Below are positions 47,262 to 62,500 of a stretch of 64,000 nucleotides of DNA, in pieces (position 1 is the stretch's first letter; every line of letters starts with the position of its first letter). Both the position numbers and the translations under genes were made by a program. The stretch is from Epinephelus fuscoguttatus. Its lineage: Eukaryota; Chordata; Actinopteri; Perciformes; Serranidae. The DNA is taken from NCBI RefSeq assembly GCF_011397635.1, contig NC_064767.1, forward strand, positions 21,564,537 through 21,628,536. Direction: 5' to 3'. The notes beneath the pieces are model-generated. The model saw only the letters and a program-made list of their open reading frames with translations, did not search any database and was not told the origin of the DNA.

Positions 47262-47507
47262 GGGAAATCCTACAGTTGTTGTTTACATTGGTGGACACAA
47301 TGCAGTATTTTAGCCTAGTCATCTATTTATGTACTTACTTATTTATCCTACTGATTTAATGACTCAGTTTGGTTGCTGTGTTTGACTGAAACATGGCCTA
47401 CATCTCCCCCCTGGAGTGATTTCCTCCTGACACACAGCAGCGCGCGCTCACATAGCAGAGCGCTTCCACTTTCCGTGCTCGTGCCCGCCGGAGACGAACG
47501 GTAGAAA
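47262..47507 (+). promoter_or_regulatory. lcor 5' flank, leader and probable promoter
   Basis: A CpG-rich stretch (AGCGCGCGCTCACATAG, TGCCCGCCGGAGACGAACGG) precedes the ATG at 47508, which sits in the good context AAAATGGCG. No TATA box is obvious, as is usual for CpG-type promoters of widely expressed regulators. CpG enrichment continues to about 47720 into intron 1. Confidence 0.5.
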
Positions 47508-50500
47508 ATGGCGAGCCCATGTAAACTGCAGCAATGCACTATCGACAGGCGCGGCTTTCGTCAGGAACTTGACTCGTGGCGACACAAACTCATTCACTGT
47601 GTAGGTAAGGAAGATGCCAGTTACACGGTGTACTATTTTACCGATTGAATTCCGCCTCTGTGCGACCGTTATCGATGTAAATAACCCTCTATTACCGGAC
47701 TGAGTCGGGGCATCTCGGAGCTACTTTTTGTTCTTCAACTGTTTCCTTCTCACGGCAGCCTGCCTGAGCAGTTACCTAGATGTGGCAGTTTGTAGCAGTG
47801 TCGCGCTACTTATGGGGTTTCCTTGCTGTTATTTTTACTGTATTTAAAGACAAACTGGAGAGTTTAGCTATCTAACGTATCAGGCGTAACGTTAGTTTGT
47901 TTAAAGGGCACCGTGCTTGTTTTAGAGGGAGTGTCTCTATGCGTTGCGTCGACTATAAAACCCCTTTTGCTAATGCGCGTCCTCGTGTGATCATACTGTA
48001 TTTTGGATGGGGGAGGGCGACACATCCCCATGGTGGATGTTTTCTCAGTTAACATTTAGCTTACTTGCTTTTCTCAAATCACCCCCTGCGAGCGCGCACT
48101 GCTGCATTGAGGAAGTGACCCCTTTGGGGGAGTTGCCATTTTCGACGACGTTCCACTGATAAACTTCTCTAACGTTAGCTAGTTACTTCCCCTGGCCCCT
48201 TTTAAGCTAATCATTAAAATGCATTGTTGACGTAAGGGGTTGAAAGCACTTTGCATTGTGTATATCCGTGTTAGGGTGTAGTTGAAGCTAAGCTGTTATT
48301 TTGTAATATAGCTAAAGCAATATCATTAGCATGAGCTAGCAGAATAGGACATAACCTGCAGTAATGAGGGCCAGGAGACCTTTAGCTGTGCTAGTGGTAT
48401 GGCTTTATAATCTGTCTGTAGGTGGGTCCAGACTGAGATATCTTCCCCTAGCCCACCACCAGCAGCTTTACATAATTGGTCTTATAGTGAAATGTAGGTT
48501 TCTTGCCACAGAAGGATTGCTATGGCACAAACATTCATTGTTCCCAGGTCACATATTCTGCGGGTGGTCCCCTGACCTTTCAAACTAATCATTCTCTTCT
48601 TTCATGTGTTTACAAATGATGGGTTTACATTTGTATTTAATGTGTTGATTGTGTGTTAAAGTACTTGGATTAACATGCTTTTGCTCTGGTCTAAGTTTAA
48701 AAGACCTTAGTTGAAAAGGCTAGGAAAATTATCACACATGACCTGTATTCATAATACGAACGGCTTTCATCAGGTGGACACTGTAGGGTTCCCATTAAAC
48801 ACAGGAGGATACTTAAATAGGTATAATAACTCTTTCATCCTTGTGTCAATGAATGACTGAATGCCCTTTATATCTGCACTTGTATGTGCTATGCCCTTTA
48901 TGTCTGTTTCTGCACTCTTAATGTATTTTTATGTGGCAGCCTTTGTGTCCAAGACAAATTTCCCTAGTGACAAATAATCTTGAATCTTGAAGCAAAAGAA
49001 ATTTAAAAATAATTTGACATTGCTGCTTCAGTATGAGACATTTCAGATTTTCTGCCTTTTTTAAATTGAAAACCTTGATTAATAAACATATTCCTCCATG
49101 ATTATTATGAAGTTCTTTAATCCATCTTCTCATAATTCTGTTCCACTCATATTGACAGATGGCTCAAATTTACATTAGTAGTTTGACACAGTTTGACAGG
49201 AGGGCTTGAAGAAGAGAGAGAGAGGCCATTTTTAAATCCGTGCTTTGCCAACCTCCTTCTTTTGACTCGGTAACATAGCAACAGCCTATGTGGACGTTCG
49301 GCACCATCATACACGGATTGATAAAGCAAATGAGGAGCAGAGAGTTGCTTGGTGACCCTAATGTTCAAATTAAATCAGCTTCTGTGTTTTTTTACTGGCT
49401 TGATCATAGTTCTTATTCAGTTCTATCAGTCTCAATGGGAAATATGAAACAAATTATTTCCTACATTGAGTCATTAATGCAGCATGCTTCATTAACGGAC
49501 AATTTCCATATTACATAGGACTGCCTGCTGTTAGATTGATATAACAGAACTTGCAAACTTTGATCATGAGGATAAAAACATATCCGCCCATAGATAAAAT
49601 TATCTGTCCAGGTCTTTAGTGAGGTTATCTGTGATATATCATGCAATATATTGTACACATTTAATGCCTAAACATGCATATGCAGTATTTTGGCAGAATA
49701 TGAAATGGCATTTAAACCACAGGAGGCAAAAACTAATTCAAAACCCAGAACACTACTTCTGACGCTGCTGATCTCAAAATGTCACATTGAATCAATCTTA
49801 CTTAAAGTGGCCTCTATGTATAGGTCTTATTGAAATGTGTAATATATGTACAAGGCATGTCCTGTGTGCATGCACAAAATTCTTGACATGAGTCAAAATA
49901 GTAGTTATGTGACATTTCGGGAAAGAATATCAGTAAATCTGACAGTAATGTCATATTAAAGGGACAATCTACCCCAAACTCAAAAATACATATTTTCCCT
50001 TTTACCTGTTTATCAATCTAGATTGTTTTGGTATGAGTTGCCGAATGTTTGAGGTATCGGCCGTAGAGATGTCTGCCTTCTCTCAAATATAATGGAACCA
50101 AATGGCACTCTGCATGTAGTTCATAAAGCACCAAAAAGAAAAAAAAGTGAAAAATGCCAAAAGCAATGCCTCCTTCAAGTGACCACAGGTTACTCAAGAT
50201 ATTTCGCAGACCTTGTTATGAGCAGTTTTATGTAGGAACAATTTACTTTCTACTACACCTGCTAACTGCATCGCCGCACTTAACGAAGTGTATTACTACC
50301 TGCTGATGAGAGACTTATTACAGCATGATATGTAAACATTAATGGCAACCTCTAAACTCTGCACAGTTAATTGAAATACTAGCGAAATAACAATATGGCT
50401 GAAGGCAACATCCAAATTGCAGGAGCTACAATATTTTGATAAAGGTAGATGTGTCACAACAAACCTTTTTTTTTTTTTTTTAAAGATTATTTTTTGGGGC

Positions 50501-53500
50501 TTTTTACCTTTATTACACAGGACAGTGTGAAATGGAGAGACAGAGAGAGTGGGGGGAAGACATGCAGCAAAGGGTTGCAAGCCGGAGTCGAACTCGCGAC
50601 CGCTGCAGCGAGGCATCACTTCTATACATGGGGCGCCGGCACTATCCACTAAGCTACCGACGCCCCTACAACAAACCTTTAAAGATAAAGCGTTGTGGTG
50701 CTACAAAGATACCCTGCTCTACAAATCATATCGTTACGACAAACATAACCCTGGGTACTCAATATTATTACTGATGTGAAACACCCGTCAAGGGCTCCCA
50801 GGGCTTGGCTGTACATCTATTACCAGAGAGTGAGGGTTTAGCTGCCAGGCTAAAGGTAAGAGATGTGGGTCTACCTGTAGCCTGGCTGTCCTGGCACTGA
50901 TCCGATGGCCGTCACTTGGTTAGCTTGCTCTCCATGGTTCGACACTGCTTAGTGTCAGTACTGTTGCATTAACAAGTTTTTGGGCTTTGGCTTTATCTGA
51001 CAGGACAGCCTTAGAGTAAAGGGGGGAGATAGGGGGAAGACATGCCGCAAAGGGCCGTAGGTTGGAATCAAACCTATGACTGTTGAGGCAAGGACATAGT
51101 GTTTATACATGGGGCACCTGCTCTACCAGGTAGGCTCTTGGGCACCCCGAAAGCGGGAATTTCCTGCTGTTACACTGGCTCACAATTTTGTATAAAAGGT
51201 ACAATCGTGGAATGGGGGGACAGAGATGTCTCACCTTAAAGCCAGCATCAGAGGTAGTAACAATACCGTAATGATGTCTGTATTAAAGGGACAGTTGGCC
51301 GGACAGAATCATGGGAGGCATGAGTGTGACGATTTGACAATGTGTTATTCAGCAACACACTGCAGGAGATTAAAAACACAGCTGATAGCAGTTAGCAGAT
51401 AACTCATAGAAGAAGGACAGCAGCCGAAAATGTCTGCAAATTGGGAAAACAATGCGGTCCAGGAGCTTCTTACCCTCTGGGAAGAGGACAAGATCAGCCG
51501 CCATATAACAAGGATTGTAAATTATTGTTATTGCCCTGTTAATTCCATTGTTATAGTAAATAAAGTGCTGCTGACACATCTGTTACATATCACACTAGAG
51601 GCTGATGCTGTTGTTGCTATCCTAAATCACACATTGGAGCTGCACGATGCTGCCGTTGTTTGGTTCTGTCTAAAAATGCAGGGGCGGCATAAAAATGGGA
51701 CTTTATAGCAGCCCTATTGTGCGATCTTTGTGCAAAACAGCTTTAAATACTTCGACATGCCCCCTTTCAACTGAACATGGGCTCTACACCTAGGTAAGCC
51801 CAACGCAACTAGCCTGAAGAGCCATGCAGGACAGCCCATAGGACAGTGTGCTGTGACAGTAAAGACCCCAGAAAGAATCACACCATCATCAGATATTTTT
51901 TTTGGCAAAAATGAAGTGCAAAAACCACCATTCCCAGTCAAACTAAAGGCAATATAGTTTTTTTGCTGTAACGTTAGCTAGCTCAATGGTTCTAGGTAAG
52001 CTAGAAGTACGTGTACACTTCCTTTTGTACAGTGATGCTGTTGGTGGGTGTAGTTTGGTAGAAAGAAAATGGTTCCTACATGAAAGTGATCACAACAAGG
52101 TCTTAATTAACTTGAGTATCCTGGTCATGATTTCATGGTTTTTCAGATGTATTTTTGGGGGCTTTTAGCACTATAAGCTATGTGCCATCTAGTTCCATTA
52201 TATTCAAGAGAATGCAGACATCTCTGCAGCCAATATCAACTCACATCAAAATAATCTAGACTGACAAATAGCACTACAGGTAAGAGAGGAAAAATATGTT
52301 TTTTTTGATTTTGGGATGAACTGTCCCTTTGTTTTCCCGTCAATTAAGAGTTCTCTGGTGTTGCATGCTAAACATTTTCAGCTCTTGGCTTATATACTGT
52401 ATGGTAGGTTAGATGCTTATTTCATGATAAGAAAGAGCAAGTGCAGCAAAACATTTTACATAGCTGTCAGCCTCTTGCTCTTGATTGTTAGTCATAGAGC
52501 AGATTAACCAAACCTTAGGTCTAGAACTTTGTATGATGTTTTTAAGCATCATATTTGAATGCACATAATTTGTAGTAATAGTAGGGCTATAACTTATTGT
52601 TGTTACACTATGTATTTGAAATTGTGTTTTTAGTGTGTATTATCAGTTTTAATTATAACTAGATTAGTGTTTTTGGACTTATCCCAAACAAGCTTCTTCC
52701 AGCTGAGGCTACAATATTAGGTGGACTGTGTGCTCATCACTGAAAAGAAAACAGAGTGAGAATAAAAGCTTTCTAACTAGTCACTAGCTCCAGACTCAGG
52801 ACTGCTCAGTTAGTCAGTTCCGCCTTTATGATTGACAAATGTGCCTTGTGTTTGGGCATAATTGTAAAGCTGCAGAGTACATGACAACAGCATCAGTCTG
52901 CTTGCTGCAGAATGGCATATTCTGTCCATGACAACAAGGCCATACTTTTGTTTGGCTTTTTGGTGGAGAGGGCTGCACGCCACCACCACCCTGCTGACGC
53001 TGAAATGGACATTTTGTCTTTGTGTATTTAATGTGAGCAGTAAAACTGCAGGGCAGAGACAAGGGCAATTGTCCCATAGAACAGCAGCTACAATTGTCCG
53101 TATGTTGCCTATACATGTGTTCATGGTCAATCTGCCCCCAGAAAACTGTGTGGCTGAAACTATGTGTTCTGTCTGGATTTTGGAACATTTAGATTAGAAC
53201 AGCAACACTTGAAAATGCAAGGAATGACAGTTATTCATGCTTGCATTGGACATGTGGGTGAGTGGGATTAAGGATGTGCTCAAACAAATAACAAGCAAAT
53301 ATTGACATCAGGCAGATTGCCTTGTTTATTATTTAAACTTTAGCATGGCCCATTTTCTGCTCCAGCATGCACCCTCTGATGGGCTTTTGGCCTACATTTT
53401 ACTAAATTGCTAAAAGAGCTGGCTGACGTTTGTTGACATTTTGCGAAACATGACCACCAGCTTTAATGGTTTCATATGAAATGCACTAACTTAAACTGTG

Positions 53501-56500
53501 TGTTTCTACTGTGTGTGTGTGTGTGTGCTTAGACGTTCATGTGTGTGCATGTACCCTTTTGCCTAAAATCATGCTGGTCTCATATTTGTTATTCAAAGTT
53601 AGGCTTTGTGCAGCATTACACCATTTGACTGTCAGTTTGCATCATATCATGTTAAGTATTCACGGAGTGTTTTTCGCTGTAGATGCTGCTCAGAGCTGCC
53701 ACCTCATTGCCTGCTGTATAGCCTGATCCAACTACTGTATATTGCTTGTAATGAACACAATGTGTAGCCAAGTGACATTTCAAGCACTTCTTTGCTAATG
53801 CCCATGTAATGTCTGAGCTTGTCTGTTGACCCACAGTGAGTTGCTTTTTTGTGGATAGCACAGCAGGCATCAGTAAATGCTTTTTAGATGGTTAGGCATG
53901 ATTAGGCTTGGGTCTCAGTGTGATGGGCTGACTTGGGATGAAAATAGTCATGTACTGTAGCTCGACTAATTTGTGCAAGTTTGTCATCTCTACACTCATC
54001 CTCAGCCCCCAGCCCCATCTTACATCTTCACAGAGGATTGCTCAAGGATATCAGTGCCCTCTTCATACAAAATTACAGTGATGAGAATCACAAACTGAGC
54101 ATTGGTATTATTTTTAAAACATAATGCAGAGTTAAAAGATAAAATAATTTATTCATGATCACCTTCTCTAGTATTTACAAAGGCTGTGGCCAAGACGCCA
54201 GATTTAGCGAGGTTTATTTTGGCTGTGCACTGACTGAGCTTAGGGAAGCTCCTGTTCTTCAAGCTCGTGGTCACTCCTGAGATAGCATGTGTACAGTAGT
54301 TACAGTTGGGGGATGGGCTGAGTGGGGGATGCAGCACTGTACACCCTCAGCAGTAGAGCGGCTGAGCAAAGGGTGGGTCATACACTGGAAAGAGCACTGC
54401 AGTCCCAGTATGAGAATAAAGGTTAGCATTTTAGCAGCAGTTTTTTTTGGTGATAAGTAAATCATGAAATGAGCAAGTACAGATTTTAAATTTGGCCGGT
54501 TGTAGGTATGAGAGACATAAAAGAAAGTCGTGTTCAAATCCCTCATACGAGTGTTTTGAAATGTACACACAGTCTTCCTGCTGCCCACCAGGGATGCTAC
54601 CGGCTTTCTATTGTTGGATGAGGTAAAATATTTGTGGCAAGCTGGAAAAACATTTTTGGTTTATTAGGTGAAAATGTTTACCTAATTTATAAATGTTACT
54701 TGTAAGTGGACAGGTACATCATGGATAATCGACACCATTACCTCTGTTGGCCAGGTTGTGGAAGAAAAACAACATAAATGTTGTCCGTACACATTGGTAC
54801 ATAGCTTGTTGTTTGAGATTTGTTTTAACACTTAGCAGGACATGACATTTCCTTAGTTGAATCACTTTTGTTTTGTATTTATTTGGATAAAATCTTCAAC
54901 TATGATGTGGTGTGTTGTTCCTGACAAAGCCCTCTGAATATTATTAAACTATGGAGATTTTGGGACTCCTTTCCCTATAGCAAGTGCCGATGAGGGTGAT
55001 GCAGCATATTGCAGTGTTGTGTCACTTATACAAGATTTCTCAGAAATTAGTTGAATAATTGCGACATACAAGCAAAGTCCACACAGCAACCCTATAGCAT
55101 TGCTAAATTATCTGAAGGAATCCTCTGTGTAAAAGTTAGGAGCAGCAAGGTTGAGGTTATCATCAAAAATAATCTTCCACTGCAGATGTACAGTGTGAAG
55201 AAAATACTTCTGAAACCATGAAGCAACGTGAGCTAAGAGTGATTGTGGTGTTTAAAGTAGTTATGGAAACACCAGCTCTGCCTGCTTTACCTCCTTCTCA
55301 GTGTAGTATCCTGCTATCACTTCAGGTATGGTATTAAATTCCCCAGCAACACAATGGGTGTAGACAGTATTCAGTCATATGTATGGAAAATTAGGTGACC
55401 TGTGAAACTAGATTTTTTTGGAGTATGTTTTGAATCACATATTTGTCGATTTCAATTGTTTTACAGTATTGAATTTATCACATTGTAACGAACATGCACT
55501 GAGTTATGCAGGTTGCACTGGACTACATAGTTGACTAGAGGTTGCTTAGTGATTTTGTATATCGGCTGAAAATTGACCTTTTGGCTACATTACTAATACA
55601 CATAGTGCTAACATTAGTAAAGATGGGTCTTATCTCACATTATGTTCAATTCACACTGATGTACAGCATAGGTTAAGGTCAGGATTTAGGGAGGTTAAGC
55701 TGATCGTAGATCTGTGGGATTTTGCTTTCTAAGTGCTGGTGGGAAGGTTGTTGCACACTTCTAGTCGTCCCTCTCTTCCTCTCCGATTGGCAACAGATGT
55801 AGGTCAGGAAATGGCTTAAGGCCAATTCATGGTTTCTGCGTCCGTGTGATATACATTTCGTCATCAGCCCAAGTCCACGAGAACCCACGTGGACCCCTGT
55901 GCGGATGTCTCCATGCAGCCCAAACTTTTTGCCCGTGTAGACAATCAAAGTGTGTCCACTGAGCATGTGCTAGAAAAGTAAAATGGAGGCTTATTTCGTA
56001 CACTTAATGTATAGTATTCTCCATCGATGTTCCTATGCTTGTGAAGTGGGCGCACATGTTATTTTCTGTCTTTTGACTTAATGAGGTTGTTCAGACAAAT
56101 GCTATCATGTTTTGTTGTAGGCCCTCTGCATTTGGGGACCACGTCTGTGTGTGCATACCCAAGTCGTATCTGTAGAAGCATACATGCGCTTGCTGTCTGT
56201 ATCAGTCCTGTATTACGATCAAGGTTTAGGCAGATCGGGCAGAGTTGTTGCTCACTAAGCATACAAACACCCCATGAAAAGCCCTCCTAGAAAGTTTCAT
56301 TGTTAAAAGTGCTGTATACAACATTCAGAGTCTGGGCGCCGATTGCCTGCACATGGCTGTCATCTCTGACCTCACAACCAAACATGGAGGTGGCTGAGCC
56401 AAAATGGCGGTAGCTAACAGTGCTAGCCAAGCTAATGATGCTACTAACAGTGCTGTCAATGGCAGTAGTGCCGACAGAGCTAACAGTGTTTAATCTTAGG

Positions 56501-59500
56501 GAGTTGGAACTAGGTGGGCATTATGCTTCTGCGAAGACGCTGTCCCGAACCACGGTGGTGGACAGTAACCAGTCATAACTGCCATATGAGTACAGTGCAG
56601 AGCAGGAGCATTTATCTAACCAGTGTGCGGATGGCATGGCTATCAAAACAAAGAACAGAGACACTCGGATTACAACAATCACAGAGTTAGCGTGACTTCG
56701 TTCTCTGCATAGGACACAATTACTCCACTATATCTTCAAAAATGGTTGTTTTATGCTATATTAATTTTTAAATTCTCATATCCAGAACCTTTATGGTTTG
56801 TTGCTGATGCATGAGTCATCTATCAAATCTCAATTTCAAACATAGCTGCTCACAGTTTCACAAGTTATTTCCTTGCTTTTTCCTCTTTATGTCATTGGTT
56901 TTGCTGTTGGTCATACTTAGTAGTTTTGAGGCTCCTCTTTGTTATTGACAAAATGATCACTCATACATGTATTGATGAGATGTTTATACATTGCAACCAA
57001 GCTGCTGTTTTGTCAGAATTTAAGCTGTATTAGTAAGTCTAAAAATGTAACATTGCCAAGAGGAATTCCTTTACTGTCGACATGTTTCCTGCATGTAGAA
57101 GCTTGGTTGAAAGCTAATCTTTTGCAAAGATGTCCACACATATTGCAGGTTTCTTAAGTGCATATAAGCATAATCCCATAGTCTATCTGTAGCCAAGCCC
57201 TCTGCAGATGAATTACAGACTAGGTATGTAAAAATTCTGTCGGAAGAGTATTTTCTCTTCATTCAAAATTTGCTTCAGTACAGTTAAATGTTTTACTTAT
57301 GGTCCCTAGTTGTAGAAGCGTAATGAGTAAAATAAACAGCATTGTTGTATGAATGAAAAAAGAAGCTGCATTCATCTGTACATATTTATTTATACACTCA
57401 TCATGAGATATTGTTTGGTTTGAAACATTTCCTTAAAATAAATAAAAAGTAGTTGCCTAATAACATTGCAATAATATAATACTAGTAAGCATGCTGTTTT
57501 TATTTCCTATTCTCAGTGGACCAATAGTTAAATCACAGTGGGTTTGATGTAAGGGTCTGCAATGTCAGCTTCTTATTATTTATTCCCTATTTCATGGTTA
57601 AAAGGGGAGATTTATTTTTAGAAATAATGTGTATTTTGTTGCTAAAAAGTTGCTGCTCTCATCTCCAGAACAAAGTTGATTTAATTTTCCATTTCAGCAT
57701 ACCTCTGTGAAAAATAAGCTGTGGCTCCACTCAGCCATAAATTGTCTGGAGGCAAGCCACAGTACTGTATGTATTTGGAGTAAATAAAAAAACAAAACAA
57801 GCTGACAACGGTTGGAAATAGAAAAATGGTCTTGAATCATCATTCTCCTTTTATAGAGCAAAATGACTGACATAAATGAGTAACAACCTCAGTAAAAAAA
57901 CAACCTAACAATTCTGGATGAAAGACTTTATCTTCTAATAAGGTTGAATGACATGTTGCCAATGCAATTAGGCCTACAGACGTATGTTTCATATTTCTAA
58001 CCTCATTAACCCGATATCGTTGTCCTGGCTGTCATTTTCATTAGGCTTCAATAAATTTTAATATAATTAGGTGTTATGCCCAGTGGCAAATAATACTGGG
58101 CTCCTTTATCTTTTTCTCATTATCACTTTTTACCTCTATACCCTGTGCTTATTATTGTATCTGGGGGCTGATCGCTGTACACCAAACCAGATGTGTAGTA
58201 GCAGCCAAATGGTGGCCTAATTCCCTGTTCTGTAAATTAATTGGTGACTGTTTCCTCTAACAGGAAATACACCTTAAAAGCTTGACGTTGTAAGTTCTAC
58301 AACCAAAAGTGCCTAACTGATGGCAACTGTAGTCAAGTGTAGGGCACCCTTTACATGTTGGTGTTTTTATATCGTTTATTGTGCATAACTGTGGCCATTA
58401 TCCACTGTTTTTATAACTCATTTATTTTGTAAAGCTTCCATGACAGCTATAGACACTATCAATATTTTATCTCTTGCACATGTAGGGAGCCTGCTCTTCT
58501 AAATTTAAGTTGCAGGATTTGTTTTATAAAGGTTTGTGCAGAGAGGCTCTTTTCATCAGTCCCTACGACACACTGTGCTCTGCCAGTAGGAATGTGTTAA
58601 TATTGCCTCAAAGTCATGGTTTACAGTATGACACATTTTAAAATGCCCTAAACCGAATTCCTGAAGAGTAGTTTGATGTCATGGCGCTGCTCTGTCAAAC
58701 GAAAGTGGATGACCTACTTTTCTCCCCCTGCCTCTGAAATATTTCAGAAATAGGATTGGATAGCTTCAGCTGAAGTCCTGTGCACTAACCCAGAAACAGA
58801 CTCACGCTGCAGCTATAGGCAAGGCTGTGTTTCACCACCTCGCCCCCCCTCCCCTCCCCTCTTTATGTTTGGCTGTTGAAAAGTGGGTGGGAATTTGTAA
58901 GGAAGCAGAGCGAGGGCATTTTAACAGATGACAGCTTTTATTGAATTCACTGTGAGTTTAGGACGAGAGTGGATGGGAAGGGCTGATAATTTTCTCACTT
59001 GTTATCTGTGAGGACATACTGTAAGTAGGCCTTTATTATTATGTGTTAGATGTCCAACACATGTTAATTTAACCTGTCATTTTCATTTAAAGATATGTCT
59101 AAATGCTGTTAATTTCAGTGTAGCAAATGCATATGTGTTTTACTTTGCTTTACAACAAACATGTTTTATGTTATTTTGTGTCAGAATGGTTTGATTCGTG
59201 ACTTTTTGGCTTGGTAATGCCTTGCACATTTGGAATAACATTCTGTCTCATTTAAGATCCAGTTCAGTAGACAGATGTTACCTCTGACCTCTTTAGGGCT
59301 TGATTTAATGCATGCAGTGGTTTTGGATTGGTTACACTGACCCTGCGGCAGTAAGCAGACATTGCATATTGGGTTAATGCACTGTTAAGCGAAGTCCTGT
59401 GCAGTGTAACGTACTATATATTTCAAACAGCTGGGACTATAGGATACCACCATCTCATCAGTGATGCATGTAAGATTTTTTTCTTAGCCTGTATATGTAA

Positions 59501-62500
59501 GTTAGGATGTTTTGCTAGTGTTTTGTAAGTTGTCGTATCAGTGATACTGAAATCATCACATAGCAGTCTTGTTTCTGGCTGTTTCTTTTTAATGTTACAG
59601 CATGCAGTCACTCCCAACTCTGTAGGTGCTTTCGTTGCTTGGCAACAGGGGGATGGAGTGCATGTATTTACTGCTGAAGTAAAAACCTGGGGTGAAAGCT
59701 GATAATGTGTGTTTTAACAGAGGCAGGGGGTTGCTTACAGGGGTTGTCAAGATGAAATGGAAAGGCAAAGACGAGCCTGAGTGAATGGATAAAGCATCAT
59801 CACGTGAAGTGTCAGTGATGTACAGCAGCCCAGGCTCCAACTAGTTTTTTTCCCTTGAGTTCAACAAATTAATTTGGGCCCTTGGGCATTTATCTTAAAC
59901 AGTGATTCATTTTGAGTCTCTGCACTGCTGCTGTTGGTTTCAGCACGAAGCCTTAATTAGGACTAAATCTAAACAAATGTTGCGTCAAATGTATATGCTC
60001 AGTTTGCAGCTGTATATTTATTGAATTTCTTTTCTTTCCTCAGGTTTTGAGAGCATTCTCGAAGGTCTGTTCGATCCAGAGCTGGTAGAAGACCTAAAAT
60101 TATTTAAGGGTAAGAATGTCAGACCATTTTCATTATCATAATAGTGGCCATGATCATACAAGTGTATGAATGACATGACTGAGAATTTTGTGGTCCAGAC
60201 ATAATCTGTTATCTGCTCATTACGACAATGCTGCTGCATTGTACCATCTGGTACCCCTCTACATTCACTCGACAAGACAGCCCCTCTGGCTGCAGAAGAG
60301 AAGATGCCTTGTTTTTCCTACAAAGTTGGTGTTTTGGATGGCGTGGGGCCAGTGTAAAAGTCTACAGTGTCCTACAGACATTTTTACAATGCATGATGCA
60401 AGTGAGACAATAGTGGGCATTATTTAGGTTTTCATTACATGTACAGTGAGAGGACTGTCAAAGTCTAAGTAGACTTTCTGCAACAGCAGTTGGGCACGAA
60501 GCCTGCTGAATCAGTCTACTCTAGACTCACTCAGTCTCACTAAAACAAATGTAAACGCTTTCATTTCAGCCTACTCATTCATTTCATTCATACGTTTATG
60601 TTATTGAGTCTTGTCATTGAGTTCATCTGAAGAATATTACATACTGAATATAGGACACTGTAGGTTTCAAACAGAACCATTTTTATGACTCATCCTACAT
60701 GTGGCTAGACAGTACTGTTGTTGTGTTGGTGATGAAGGAAGAGAAGGAACCTCAACACAAAATGTATTATATGCTGGTCAGTCAAGCATCGGAGGAACTT
60801 TTATATATTTTTTTGATTTTGTTTTTTCTGAAATTAACCAATAACTGTCAATTAGTTGTTGAACTCACTTGCTAAGTAGAAATACACAATCTTGAAGGAT
60901 GAGTTAGAAGAGGCAGTGGGGGCACTGATGTGAAAAATTCCTGCACCCAGCTCGTAGTTTACAAATTCTGGGCGTTAGCCAATTCCATATTTTCACAGCA
61001 TAGTTGCAAACCATGGATCGGCCTCTACCCTGAAATTCTTTGGAACTGAAAAGATTTCCTCATCCCCCAGGGGAGGGGACTTAAACGAAGTGTTGCACAG
61101 AGGAAGATGCTGTATTTGTACACAGAATACTATTGAACCATATAAATTAAAGCAGGGAATTAATTTGTCTGTTTTTTAGTTAATGTTCTGTGTGATTGAT
61201 CTTTGATGTTTCCTAAAAAGTTTGATAGTTTCTCTGACATTTTTATAATATATATTTTTATTTGCTTTGACAGTATGGCATTGGCTATATGTAAGAAATG
61301 ACTGCAGTCTGGTCACCCTGTGAGAAATGGACAGTTATTAAACATCTGCACCCCCACTGCCTCTTCTTACACTGAAGACATGTTTTATGTCATAACATTT
61401 GGTGGTGCACCTTATGAAAGGCTCTTACTGTAACTGTGTGCCAACTCCTCCCTTGGTTGTCCTATCGGTTGAGGCACTGATTTGAGCCTTAAGTTCCTTC
61501 ACCGAAAAATACACATTGCTCAGAAAAACGAAAACAAAACGAAAACAAAGATTTTATCTCACAGTGCCTGTCATCTGTTTTGTGTCTGTAGACTTGGAGC
61601 CAATAGCAGTGTCTGACTGGTCATTTGATGAAAATTGTCTATTCTGCTGTTTGAGACGAGACAAAGTAAAGGTAAGATTTTTTTTCTATTTCTTTCTTTA
61701 CATTGTGATGGTGTGTCTCTCAGAATTTCATTTTGTTTTGGAGGAAAAACAAAAAGAAGTTGATGGATGGATCAAAGTTAGGAGTGTATTAAAAGTGGCT
61801 ATACTCTTATACTGTCAGGAAACCCTGGCTATACCACCAGGGTCTACCTCCTCATCTGTTGTTCAATATATAGTATATGTATCCTGTTAAAAGTCTGAAG
61901 ACCACTGACTTACCAGTTTTGTCATTTGACAGGAACACTTAATTAGCTTAAGCAACGAGGGGCTTGAAGACACACCCAAACCTCTCCTGGTTAAAGATCA
62001 GACCACCATCAGCAGACTAGAGAAGCAAGCCGAGGAATTTCTCAATGCAGTCCTCTGCAGAAAAGGTAAGTCTTTATGTCTCAGTGATGCAGTGAGCTTA
62101 GTGCAATAGTATTTTTACATTGTTATGACACTAATGTGCTTAGTACAGAGAACCGGCCTGCAGACAGGATGGTGTATGCCATAGCTTAATACACTTTTAT
62201 TTTAAATTATACATGTTAATGTTCTATGCATGAATTAAAAAACGCTTCAACTACAGCTCTTAAGGATTTTGGGAAATTACTTTAGCGTGTATGTTTTTGG
62301 GGTTGTTAGGAAGGCTGCATATGAAACCTGCCGTTATTCTTAAAATATTCATACAATTCATTTTTTCCCCTGTCAGATGTGCCAAATTTCTCGGACCCAC
62401 ACATTCCAGTAGTGGCTCGAGAGATCCTCCAGAGAATGATCCGACAGTTTGCTGCCGAATATACCTCAAAAACCAGCTCCACTCAGGACAGTGGCTCTGA

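Larger units (their letters stand above)
49956..52330. mobile_element. Palindromic MITE, TTAAAGGGACAG family, copy 3, expanded by insertions
   Basis: The left half (TTAAAGGGACAATCTACCCC and TTGTTTTGGTATGAGTTGCC) begins at 49956. The right half (GTAACGTTAGCTAGCTCAAT, TTGGTAGAAAGAAAATGGTT, GGGATGAACTGTCCCTTTG) ends near 52330. About 1.5 kb of foreign sequence, including two SINE copies, separates them. The right boundary has lost its TTAA. It sits in lcor intron 1. Confidence 0.65.
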
